A DNA stretch of 64,000 nucleotides from Halorussus caseinilyticus (GTDB taxonomy: Archaea > Halobacteriota > Halobacteria > Halobacteriales > Haladaptataceae). The notes under the pieces are model-generated. The model was not told where the DNA came from. It was given only the letters and a program-made list of their open reading frames with translations, and made no database searches. The stretch lies in NCBI RefSeq assembly GCF_029338395.1, contig NZ_CP119809.1:434001-498000 (forward strand), written 5' to 3'. Positions within the stretch are counted from its first letter, which is position 1; every line of letters starts with the position of its first letter. The position numbers and the translations under genes were made by a program. Shown piece after piece: positions 9,596 to 16,403 of this stretch.

Positions 9596-9905
9596 TCTGT
9601 CCATCCCGGCGCGCGCGGGTGCGCCACGGAGGGCGCACCCGTCCGCGCGAGGTCGTCGGCGCTGTGCGCCGACTGCTCGGCAGACGCGGTTTGTCTGCCG
9701 GTGGACGAGGCTTGCGAGACGCTTCGCGTCTCGCTGATTTGCGAACGACGTTCGCAAACATCGGAGCGAACGCAGTGAGCGAGACGCGCAGGAGGTTGGG
9801 GAGGTGTGAGGTCCGCGGTGCGGTGCCGTGCGGTGCAGTCGCGATGCCGTGCGGTCGCGGTCTGAGAGGTTCGGGCCTGTAGATAGCGTCTACTCGTCTT
9901 CGACT
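9596..9905 (-). repeat. dispersed family-2 element, copy a, with a ladder of five hairpins
   Basis: Read on the minus strand, it starts with CTCAGACCGCGACCGCACGG, continues with ACCGC-type repeats and CCTCACACCTCCCCAACC, and ends in five consecutive perfect hairpins (stems at 9615-9624/9631-9640, 9654-9661/9665-9672, 9677-9684/9692-9699, 9713-9721/9725-9733, 9737-9745/9749-9757). Head and middle match the copies near 19.1, 26.6 and 55.5 kb. No convincing gene lies in 9489-9975. The element lies 3' of mtnP in the same orientation. Confidence 0.6.
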
Positions 9906-9975
9906 CCGCAGTCTCGGTCGTCTAGTCCCCATGACGTTCGACGCCGAAACAGACACAGAAACCCCGAGACCCGAC

Positions 9976-10830
9976 CTACTCCAGATACTCGCCGACGAAT
10001 TCGTCCACGCGCTCGCGGGTCTCGTCGGGAATCGCCGCCGTGGGCGTGTTGATGGTCCCCTCCAGCGCGTGCCCACAGTCACACTCTCGCTCGTCGGGCA
10101 GGTTCCGAATCGCGTGTTCCACGACTTCCTTGATGGCCTCCTCGTTCTCGGCGGCGTTGTCAAGCACCTCCTGAAGCGTGACTTCGCTGTCTTCTTTCCA
10201 CACGTCGTAGTCGGTGACGCCCGTGACGGTGGCGTAGCACATCTCGGCTTCGCGGGCCAGTTTCGCCTCCGGAATCGTCGTCATCCCGATTACGTCCCAG
10301 CCTTGGTCGCGGTAGAACTCGCTCTCGGCGCGCGTCGAGTACTGCGGTCCCTCGATGCAGACGTAGGTGCCGCCTTGCTCGGACTCCGCGTCGGTCGCCG
10401 TCTCGCACGAGTCGGCCAGATGTCCGACCATGTGGGGGCAGTAGGGGTCGGCGAAGGGCATGTGGACGACGATGCCGTCGCCGAAGAACGTCGCGTCCCG
10501 GTGTTTCGTCCGGTCGAAAATCTGGTCGGGGACGACGAGCGTCTGGGGCGGGAGGTCCTCGCGCAGGCTTCCGACCGCGTTGCTCGACAGGACGCGCTCT
10601 ACGCCGACCTGCTTCAGCGCGTGGATGTTGGCCTTGTACGGTGCGTTGGTCGGCGTGTGCTGGTGGTCCGGGCCGTGGCGCGGCAGGAACGCGACTTCCT
10701 CTCCGGCCAACTCGCCGATGGTGACGGGCGCGCTCGGGTCGCCGAACGGGGTCGAAATCTCCTTCTCACGGGTGTCTTCGAGGGGCAGGGCGTCGTAGAT
10801 GCCGCTTCCGCCGATGAATCCGATTGTCAT
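9976..10830 (-). CDS. mtnP: S-methyl-5'-thioadenosine phosphorylase
   Basis: Cleaves 5'-methylthioadenosine with phosphate to adenine and methylthioribose-1-phosphate, salvaging the by-product of polyamine and related pathways. The protein (284 residues) begins MTIGFIGGSGIYDAL, and has the phosphate-binding RHGPDHQHTP segment, NAVGSLRED and IEGPQYSTRAESEF, all typical of the PNP/MTAP family. The start is the ATG at 10830; a GTG lies two codons upstream. The C-terminus adds about 20 acidic residues. Strictly, the sequence could also be an MTI phosphorylase, a known archaeal variation. Confidence 0.92.
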   Translation of the reverse strand: MTIGFIGGSGIYDALPLEDTREKEISTPFGDPSAPVTIGELAGEEVAFLPRHGPDHQHTPTNAPYKANIHALKQVGVERVLSSNAVGSLREDLPPQTLVVPDQIFDRTKHRDATFFGDGIVVHMPFADPYCPHMVGHLADSCETATDAESEQGGTYVCIEGPQYSTRAESEFYRDQGWDVIGMTTIPEAKLAREAEMCYATVTGVTDYDVWKEDSEVTLQEVLDNAAENEEAIKEVVEHAIRNLPDERECDCGHALEGTINTPTAAIPDETRERVDEFVGEYLE

Positions 10831-10862
10831 GCCCACAACTCGCGTCGGCGGGTACTAAACGC

Positions 10863-11072
10863 CTACCTTTCGAGATTGCGGACGACAGCGGAGGGTTTCT
10901 CGCGCGTCCGGCGTTCGTACTCGTCGCCGAGTATCGCTCCGAGAACGGCGACACCGATTGTTCCTGCCGGACCGAAGAGCGACCCGAACGCCGCACCGCT
11001 AACGATGCCAAGTACAGCACCGAGACCCGACGTGTTCGACCGCTGTTCGTTCTCGTCCTGTTCCGTCTGAAT
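10863..11072 (-). pseudogene. glycine-zipper small membrane protein, no usable start
   Basis: This frame encodes about 70 residues with a charged N-terminus (QTEQDENEQ), a glycine-zipper hydrophobic core (LGAVLGIVSGAAFGSLFGPAG, cited as LGAVLGIVSGAAFGS) and a charged tail (DEYERRTREK), which looks like a real small membrane protein. The frame is open only from about 11098, and has no ATG, GTG or TTG before the core. An ATG at 11080 is in another frame. Either one base is lost or gained near 11070, or translation starts at a rare ATT codon. It lies between mtnP and another broken reading frame. Confidence 0.4.
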
Positions 11073-11083
11073 GCCTCCATCGG

Positions 11084-11427
11084 TTACTGCACCGTCCGGA
11101 ACGCTCTTTCGTCATCATCAACTATATTGACTACTACTTCCCGGTTGTTAAATGTGACTACGAGTAGAGCAGTCTGAATCGGGAGTAACGCGATGACTAA
11201 AAATAGGAGTTGAACTTCCAACTCTAACGTTCTCAGTCGTCCGAACGTCTCGGTGACGACTAGCCCCTGCCGCAGTCGGGGCTGTATCTTGAACAGAACC
11301 CCCTGACGGCCCAACCGCCCAGTCTGACGAGTATCGGGAGCGTTCGCCACTTCCGAACCAGCCAGTCTTTTCCGTCGCTCGGTTCGCCGACCACCTGCGC
11401 CACCCACCGGAGAACTCGTCCGCGCAT
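11084..11427 (-). pseudogene. small membrane protein broken by a frameshift
   Basis: An ATG at 11427 opens MRGRVLRWVAQVVGE, which runs protein-like for about 42 residues to WAVRG. It then reads into a stop, while the next frame continues sensibly (LFKIQPRLRQGLVVTETFG) to a membrane helix (LLFLVIALLPIQTALLVV) and an acidic tail ending at 11084. The switch point is a run of five C (11299-11303 on the plus strand), a common place for a slip or sequencing error. I do not recognise the family. The composite would be about 113 residues. Confidence 0.4.
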
Positions 11428-11584
11428 GACTCTGCGCCGAGTTCGGCGCGTCATCGTACTTGAACCTCGGCAATCGCCCGGTTCGAGCGTCGCGCGAAAG
11501 GGAAAGAGGTGCGTGTGGAGTGGGCCGCGTCAGCGGTCGCTCGGCGTGACGGAAGCCACCTTATCGAGACCGAACGTCCGGGGT

Positions 11585-12298
11585 TCAGCCCTGCACGCCG
11601 CTGTCGTTCTCGACCAGTCGCCACGTCTCGCCGTCGTCTTCGAGGACGCCCCGACGAACCATCTCGTTCAGGACCTCCTCCATCCGGTCGGGTTGGGCGA
11701 TTTCCATCTCGATTCGCTCCACGTCGTGGAACTCGCTCAGGAGGTGGCGAATCTCCTCGGTGGTGAAGGTGTCGTCGTCGGCCTTGTCCATCACGCCCGA
11801 GGTGATGTCTATCATGTCTTCGATGAAGTTCCACGGGTAGACAATCCACGCCCACTCGTCGAGTCGCTCGCCGATGTAGTCCGGTTCGAACTCGCTGGTC
11901 TGGAGGAGTTGGAGGGTGGCGGTCCGAACCTCACCGGCGTCACGGTCGGCGACGTACTCGTAGGCGCGTTCGATTGACCCGCCGGTGTCGGCGATGTCGT
12001 CGATGATGAGTACGTCTTTCCCCTCGACGCTCCCCTCGGGCATGGGATAGCGCACCTCGGGTTCGCCCGCTTTCTCGGCGGTCCCGACGTAGTGTTCCAT
12101 CTTGAGACTCGTCAGGTCGTCCATCCCGAGGAAGTCACAGATGCACCGCCCCGCGAACCACCCACCCCGCGCCAGCGCGACCACCACGTCGGGGTCGAAC
12201 GAGTCGTGTTTAACTTGGTCGCTGACATCGCGGCAGAGACCGTAGATGTACTCCCAGTTCGTAATCGTGCATTTGAACTCGTCGGGGAGGTCGCTCAT
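11585..12298 (-). CDS. purine phosphoribosyltransferase (HGPRT/Gpt-like)
   Basis: A 237-residue phosphoribosyltransferase. The PRPP-binding motif is VLIIDDIADTGGS (about residues 97-109) and VVALARGGWFAGR is the expected loop that touches pyrophosphate. The family transfers PRPP to hypoxanthine, guanine or xanthine in salvage. After the type I fold (to about 175) come a C-terminal ~60 residues with a winged-helix look (FTTEEIRHLLSEFHDVERIE and RRGVLEDDGETWRLV), common in the archaeal members. The start is the ATG at 12298, which excludes an R-rich upstream extension. The exact base specificity cannot be read from sequence. Confidence 0.85.
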   Translation of the reverse strand: MSDLPDEFKCTITNWEYIYGLCRDVSDQVKHDSFDPDVVVALARGGWFAGRCICDFLGMDDLTSLKMEHYVGTAEKAGEPEVRYPMPEGSVEGKDVLIIDDIADTGGSIERAYEYVADRDAGEVRTATLQLLQTSEFEPDYIGERLDEWAWIVYPWNFIEDMIDITSGVMDKADDDTFTTEEIRHLLSEFHDVERIEMEIAQPDRMEEVLNEMVRRGVLEDDGETWRLVENDSGVQG

Positions 12299-12378
12299 AC
12301 CACCTCGCAAATCGCGGCCCTGCACACTTAACGGTTTACAGGTGGATTCGGCGGACTTCGGGCGCTCACCCGATTCGC

Positions 12379-12813
12379 CTACTCGCTCTGTGGCCGGGGC
12401 CGACACGACTCGCACGCCAGCGACCGCCGGTAGTAGACGAGACCCCCGAGTACGACGACGGCGACGACGCCGACGACCGGTCGAAGCGGGTCGAAGTACG
12501 TCATGAGTGCCGAACTGCTGAACGCCGCGAGCAGGACCGCGTTGCACACCGGGCATCCGAACGCGAGGATGCCCCCGACGGTGCCGAGGGCGGCCACGCC
12601 GTCGTCGCTCCCCCGGCCTTCGGGGACGCGCTGGACGCTGTAGACGCCCAGTAATCCCGCGGTCAGCGTCAGAAAGAGGTAGTCCAACGGCGTCCGAGAG
12701 ACCATGCGAACGTAGAAGTCGTTCGGAATCAGGCCCGTGACGACGCCGAACAGGACGAATGCCCCGGCGCTCACCGCGAGGCCCTTCCCGACTCGCCGCG
12801 GATTGAGTGACAT
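12379..12813 (-). CDS. four-helix membrane protein with intramembrane CPxC motif
   Basis: A 144-residue protein with predicted membrane helices at about 10-30, 42-60, 75-100 and 112-130. Helix 3 contains FGCPVCNAVLL, and the C-terminal tail has a second cysteine pair (ACESC). CPxC inside a membrane helix is seen in metal-handling or disulfide-exchange membrane proteins, but I cannot assign a substrate. It is divergent from the protease at 13024. Confidence 0.7.
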   Translation of the reverse strand: MSLNPRRVGKGLAVSAGAFVLFGVVTGLIPNDFYVRMVSRTPLDYLFLTLTAGLLGVYSVQRVPEGRGSDDGVAALGTVGGILAFGCPVCNAVLLAAFSSSALMTYFDPLRPVVGVVAVVVLGGLVYYRRSLACESCRPRPQSE

Positions 12814-12881
12814 CGCTTCGTTTCGGCTATTCGGTCCGTGACCTTAAATCCCATCGAGTCTGGGAGTCGGGAGGTGAGAGA

Positions 12882-12916
12882 GTCGGCGAGTCGTCGGCGT
12901 CCGACGACTCGCCGAC
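12882..12916. promoter_or_regulatory. 16-bp perfect inverted repeat in a divergent intergenic region
   Basis: GTCGGCGAGTCGTCGG (12882-12897), loop CGT, then its exact complement (12901-12916). It lies between two divergent genes (starts 12813 and 13024), so it is not placed as a terminator for either. It could be an operator or a leader hairpin of the protease transcript. Confidence 0.4.
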
Positions 12917-13023
12917 GTACTTCTCGGGAACTCGGCGGATACGACCATCTGCGCTCGCCGGTACTACTATTGTCGAGCGCGTCCTCAAATTATTCTCTCG
13001 GGGCCTTCCCCCGGAGGTGTGCC

Positions 13024-14001
13024 ATGCCGAGTTCCGAAGACTTCGAACACTTGCTCGACTGTCGAAACGTACTGGGCGTCGAATACGACGACGAGACCGA
13101 CACCGTTCGCGTGTTCGTCTCACAGAAACTCGGCCCGGACGACTTGGACGAACGCGACGACGTGACCCGGCAGGTCACCGACCGGAACGTCGAAGTCGTG
13201 GACGCTGGCTACGACGAGGAGCGCGAGGGGTTCGACGCGCTCGGAGTCGCTCAGATTCCCGAGGCCCAACCCGACCGCCACGAGCGCCACCGGCCGGTCC
13301 TCGCGGGCGTCAGCGAAATCAACGCCGATTCGACCGCCGCGACCGCCGGGCCGTACCCCGCCCGCGTGACCGACACGGACGCCGCGAACGCGACGTGGGG
13401 CGACGACGCCAGCGAGGGGGAACTGGTCCGCCTGTCGAACAACCACGTCTACGCGCTCGTCAACGACGCCGGGTTCGGCGCGGCCGTCGTCCAACCGTCG
13501 CCGCGGGACGGCGGGGAGTTACCCGACGACAGGGTGGGCGAACTGCGGGGCTACGTCCCCATCGAGGACGGCGTGGTGGTCGACGTGGCCGCGCGGTCGG
13601 CCCGCCCCGACCGCGAGTCGGCGGAGTACCACGAACTCCCCGACGAGTGGCCCACCGGGATTCGCCGCGAGGAGTACCGCGCGCTGAAGGGCGAGACGGT
13701 CACGAAGACCGGCCGGACGACCGGCGTCTCGTCGGCGTCGGTGGAGGGGGTCGGCGCGAGCGTCCGGGTTGACTTCGGCCCGGACCACGGCACGATAACC
13801 CTCCGCGACCAGCTAATCGCGGGGCCGATGTCGGAGGGCGGCGACAGCGGGTCGCCCGTCTTCCGCGACGAGACCGGTGAACTCGTCGGTCTGCTGTTCG
13901 CGGGGTCGGCCAACCAGACCATCTTCAACAAGGCCGCGAACGTCGAAGCGGCGTTGGGCGTCGAGTTGCTGACCGCCGAGGCGAGCGCCGACGCGACCTG
14001 A
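13024..14001 (+). CDS. trypsin-like serine protease, cytoplasmic
   Basis: A 325-residue protein of the chymotrypsin clan. The His motif is LSNNHV (His 141) and the nucleophile motif is GDSGSPVF (Ser 275), followed by the usual GLLFAG strand. The Asp is not certain. There is no signal peptide. The N-terminal ~100 residues (CRNVLGVEYDDETDTVRVFV) form a separate small domain seen in haloarchaeal relatives. The ATG at 13024 is favoured over an upstream one (12838), because a strong Shine-Dalgarno GGAGGTG lies 7 bases before it and the upstream part is arginine-rich and not protein-like. It converges with the gene at 14014. Confidence 0.8.
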   Translation: MPSSEDFEHLLDCRNVLGVEYDDETDTVRVFVSQKLGPDDLDERDDVTRQVTDRNVEVVDAGYDEEREGFDALGVAQIPEAQPDRHERHRPVLAGVSEINADSTAATAGPYPARVTDTDAANATWGDDASEGELVRLSNNHVYALVNDAGFGAAVVQPSPRDGGELPDDRVGELRGYVPIEDGVVVDVAARSARPDRESAEYHELPDEWPTGIRREEYRALKGETVTKTGRTTGVSSASVEGVGASVRVDFGPDHGTITLRDQLIAGPMSEGGDSGSPVFRDETGELVGLLFAGSANQTIFNKAANVEAALGVELLTAEASADAT

Positions 14002-14013
14002 CAGTGGTTCCTG

Positions 14014-14547
14014 CTACCGGATACTCGGGTAGCGCCGCACGCCGAGGTACGCTCGCTGTGGCGCGTACTCGCCGTCGCGCAGGAGGCGAATCGCGCTGGC
14101 GGTGGCGTAGTGGTTTCCGTCGGCGACGTAGGGCGTGGCCGACCCGCGCCGGAAGCAGACGAGTCGCTCGGTCCGGGGCGACTGTTCGGCGAGTCGTCGC
14201 ACGTGGTCTACGTCCACGTCCTCGAACCGTCCCCTGAGGTTCGAATCGAGGATTCGCCGGGCCGCGCCGAGAATCGTGTGGTCGGGCGAGAGCTTTCGCC
14301 ACGACTCGTCTCGCGGTCCCTCGATGACCCGGAGTCGCCGGAAGGTGGTCTCCTCGAACTCGGTCCGGTACCACGTCACGGGATACCGCCAGACGAACGC
14401 GGCCTGAAACGGCGCGACCGAAAAGAGGGTGCCGACGAGTTCCCAGTCGTCCATCTCGTCGGGGTCTCGAAAATCGAGGTCGCGCTTCCGGCGTTCGCGG
14501 GCGAGCCAGCTTCTGACGACCTCGGTTTGATGGACGCGCTCGTTCAC
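14014..14547 (-). CDS. hypothetical protein with ParB-like DGNHY motif
   Basis: A 177-residue protein starting with GTG at 14547 (MNERVHQTEVVRSW). Near the C-terminus VADGNHYATASAIRLL resembles the D-G-N-H-R box of ParB/Srx-type nuclease or kinase folds, here with Tyr in place of Arg. The N-terminal half has WYRTEFEETTFRRL and no clear domain. It is convergent with the protease gene, only 12 bp away. Function unknown. Confidence 0.65.
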   Translation of the reverse strand: MNERVHQTEVVRSWLARERRKRDLDFRDPDEMDDWELVGTLFSVAPFQAAFVWRYPVTWYRTEFEETTFRRLRVIEGPRDESWRKLSPDHTILGAARRILDSNLRGRFEDVDVDHVRRLAEQSPRTERLVCFRRGSATPYVADGNHYATASAIRLLRDGEYAPQRAYLGVRRYPSIR

Positions 14548-14637
14548 GGAGACATCGGTACGACGGCCGGGATGAAAAATCGACCGCGAGGTCGTCGCGA
14601 GCGAGGCGACCCACGACTCGCCCCGACCAACCAGTTA

Positions 14638-14656
14638 CAAGAGCGGTGCGCTCTTG
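14638..14656 (+). promoter_or_regulatory. 8-bp inverted repeat just before the PhzF start
   Basis: CAAGAGCG, loop GTG, CGCTCTTG, ending nine bases before the ATG at 14666, where a leaderless or short-leader transcript would begin. It would fit an operator over the core promoter or a small hairpin at the mRNA 5' end. Confidence 0.35.
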
Positions 14657-14665
14657 GGTCCGACC

Positions 14666-15571
14666 ATGCAGACGGTACGCGCCCTCCAAGTAGACGCATT
14701 CGCCGACGAACCGCTCGCCGGGAACGCGGCCGGGGTCGTCCCCGACGCCGCCGACCTCACCGAGGCACAGATGCAGGCCGTCGCCACGGAGTTGGCGGTC
14801 AGCGAGACCGCCTTCCTCCTGTCGAGCGACGAGGCCGACCGCCGGGTCCGGTACTTCACGCCGACGACCGAGGTGGACCTCTGCGGTCACGCGACTATCG
14901 CCTCCCACGCCCACCTCGTCGCGGAGGGCGTCATCGACACCGGGACCCACAGCCTCGAAACCAACGTCGGCGTTCTCGAAATCGAAGTCGAGGAGGACGG
15001 CACGGTATGGATGACTCAAGACGACCCCGAGATTCGGCGGGTGGACCTCGGCTACGAGCGAATCGCCGACGCACTCGGCATCGACCACGCGGCCCTCCAA
15101 GACGTGGGCGCGGAGTTCCCGCTGGCGGTCGCCTCGACCGGCCTGCCGTTCCTCGTGGTCCCGGTCAACTTCCTCGAACACGTCAGTGCGATGGACCCCG
15201 ACCTCGGGAAAATCGAGACCATCAGCGACGAGGTGGACGCGACGGGCGTCTACGCCTTCTCGTTCGATGCGCTGGAACCCGACTCGACGCTCCACGGCCG
15301 GATGTTCGCGCCCGCCGCCGGAGTGCCCGAGGACCCCGTGACCGGCACCGCGAGCGGCGCGACGGGGGCCTACCTCCGGGAGTACCGCGCCTTCGACGGC
15401 GACTTCCCCGACGAGATGCGCTTCGAGCAGGGCCACTTCGTGGACCGGCCGGGCCACGTCCGCGTGCGTGTGGGCGAGGAGGTCCGCGTGGGCGGGCGCG
15501 CCGCGACTGCGCTCGACGGCGAACTCCGGGTCCCGGAGCGCGACGACGGCGACGACATCATCGAAGCCTGA
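14666..15571 (+). CDS. PhzF-family isomerase
   Basis: A 301-residue member of the PhzF/diaminopimelate-epimerase fold. It begins QTVRALQVDAFADEPLAGN and shows the expected catalytic Glu in VSETAFL, CGHATIASHAHL near residue 76, and the second-domain signature PEDPVTGTASGATGAYL. PhzF proteins isomerise small carboxylic acids without cofactors, but the substrate outside phenazine pathways is unknown; no phenazine genes are near. The ATG at 14666 is chosen over a TTG at 14654. Confidence 0.85.
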   Translation: MQTVRALQVDAFADEPLAGNAAGVVPDAADLTEAQMQAVATELAVSETAFLLSSDEADRRVRYFTPTTEVDLCGHATIASHAHLVAEGVIDTGTHSLETNVGVLEIEVEEDGTVWMTQDDPEIRRVDLGYERIADALGIDHAALQDVGAEFPLAVASTGLPFLVVPVNFLEHVSAMDPDLGKIETISDEVDATGVYAFSFDALEPDSTLHGRMFAPAAGVPEDPVTGTASGATGAYLREYRAFDGDFPDEMRFEQGHFVDRPGHVRVRVGEEVRVGGRAATALDGELRVPERDDGDDIIEA

Positions 15572-15593
15572 ACCGCCGCACGGAGGCGGACTG

Positions 15594-15625
15594 GCGCGGA
15601 CCGCCGGGACTCCGGCGGTCCGCGC
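15594..15625 (+). terminator. 14-bp hairpin after the PhzF gene
   Basis: GCGCGGACCGCCGG, loop GACT, and its exact complement, starting 22 bases after the stop codon. A likely terminator or mRNA 3'-end structure. Confidence 0.5.
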
Positions 15626-15643
15626 TCGGCCCATCGCCCGCCA

Positions 15644-15693
15644 GCGAACGCTCCGCTGACCAATCCACCGCGAACGCTCCGCTGACCAATCCA
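15644..15693 (+). repeat. two 24-nt direct repeats, period 26
   Basis: GCGAACGCTCCGCTGACCAA plus TCCA occurs exactly at 15644-15667 and again at 15670-15693, immediately before family-1 copy A. A related pair (13-nt repeats at 38393-38405 and 38418-38430) sits at the same place before copy C. Confidence 0.8.
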
Positions 15694-15825
15694 TCGGGGT
15701 GGGATAAAGGGGCCGCCCGCTCGCGGGTCGCAGACCCGTGGTCGTCTCAGCGACCCCTCTCCGGAGCGAACGCAGTGAGCGACGGAGATGTCGCTGAGCG
15801 ACCGCGAGCGGGCGGGGGCTTTCTA
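15694..15825 (+). ncRNA. dispersed family-1 structured element, copy A (diverged)
   Basis: It begins CGGGGTGGGATAAAGGGG and ends GGGCGGGGGCTTTCT. The ends pair: AAAG with CTTT, an internal G-rich loop, then CCGCCCGCTCGCGG with its exact complement. Inside, CTCAGCGAC (15746-15754) pairs with GTCGCTGAG (15790-15798) around CTCCG/CGGAG and the loop GAGCGAACGCAGTGAGCGA. The outline matches copies B and C but most stem bases differ while pairing is kept. It lies 3' of the PhzF gene, same orientation. I do not recognise a named RNA family. Confidence 0.6.
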
Positions 15826-15844
15826 AACCTCGTTCTCTCCGACG

Positions 15845-16040
15845 CTGACGACTCCGACGACAATGACCGAGACGACAACAGCGACGACTCCGACAACGAC
15901 CGAGACCACTCCGACGACAGAAACCGCAGAACCAGCACCGACGACAACCGAGACCACAGAACCAGCAGAGACGACCCCGAAGACGCGGACGAAAGCCCTC
16001 GTTCCCCAAAGCCTACGTCACCGCACCGAGAGGTCCACGG
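15845..16040 (+). other. low-complexity ACN/GAC-rich tract
   Basis: One frame from an ATG at 15863 reads a Thr/Glu/Pro-rich stretch (TETTTATTPTTTETTP) and another reads Asp/Ser-rich. Neither continues into a protein-like sequence and neither has a clear promoter. It resembles the linker DNA of secreted haloarchaeal proteins and may be a remnant. Confidence 0.4.
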
Positions 16041-16043
16041 ACG

Positions 16044-16403
16044 ATGAAGTGGCAGGCCCTCGTCGTCGGACTGCTCGCCGTCTTCGTCACCGCCGCCGCG
16101 GGGGTCCTGTCCGGGCCGTCGGTCCTCCTGCTTCTGGCGTCGGGACTCGTCGGCGGCGTCGTCACCGGCTATCTCGCCGGAGGACTGACGAGCGGTCTCG
16201 GACACGGCCTGCTTCTGGGCGTCGTGGTGGTCGCACTCGGTGCGGGACTCGGGGCGTGGGTGCTGTCGTCGCCGGACCCCCAACCGTACCCCGGAGCGGG
16301 GATGGCGCTCGTCCTCTGGTGGGTGGTCGCGGGTCTGCTCGGCGCGGAGGCCGTCGTCGGTGGACTCGTCGGCGGGGGTCTCGGCCGAATTCGCGGCAGG
16401 TAG
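16044..16403 (+). CDS. glycine-rich four-helix membrane protein
   Basis: A 119-residue protein, nearly all hydrophobic, with helices at about 4-22, 25-50, 52-75 and 85-112 (GLLAVFVTAAAGVLSG, LASGLVGGVVTGYLAGGL). The composition resembles haloarchaeal DUF5518 proteins, whose role is unknown. It is convergent with the APH-family gene and its stop touches the end of that gene. Confidence 0.75.
   Translation: MKWQALVVGLLAVFVTAAAGVLSGPSVLLLLASGLVGGVVTGYLAGGLTSGLGHGLLLGVVVVALGAGLGAWVLSSPDPQPYPGAGMALVLWWVVAGLLGAEAVVGGLVGGGLGRIRGR

Noticed and set aside
13925-16047. Very long open frames on both strands (694 and 645 codons) over the PhzF region
   Set aside because: Both are Arg-rich shadows of the PhzF and neighbouring genes and run through the non-coding family-1 element.
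15863-16047. Thr/Pro-rich open frame
   Set aside because: Repetitive tract with no promoter; it fails to continue into a folded protein. Noted as low-complexity only.
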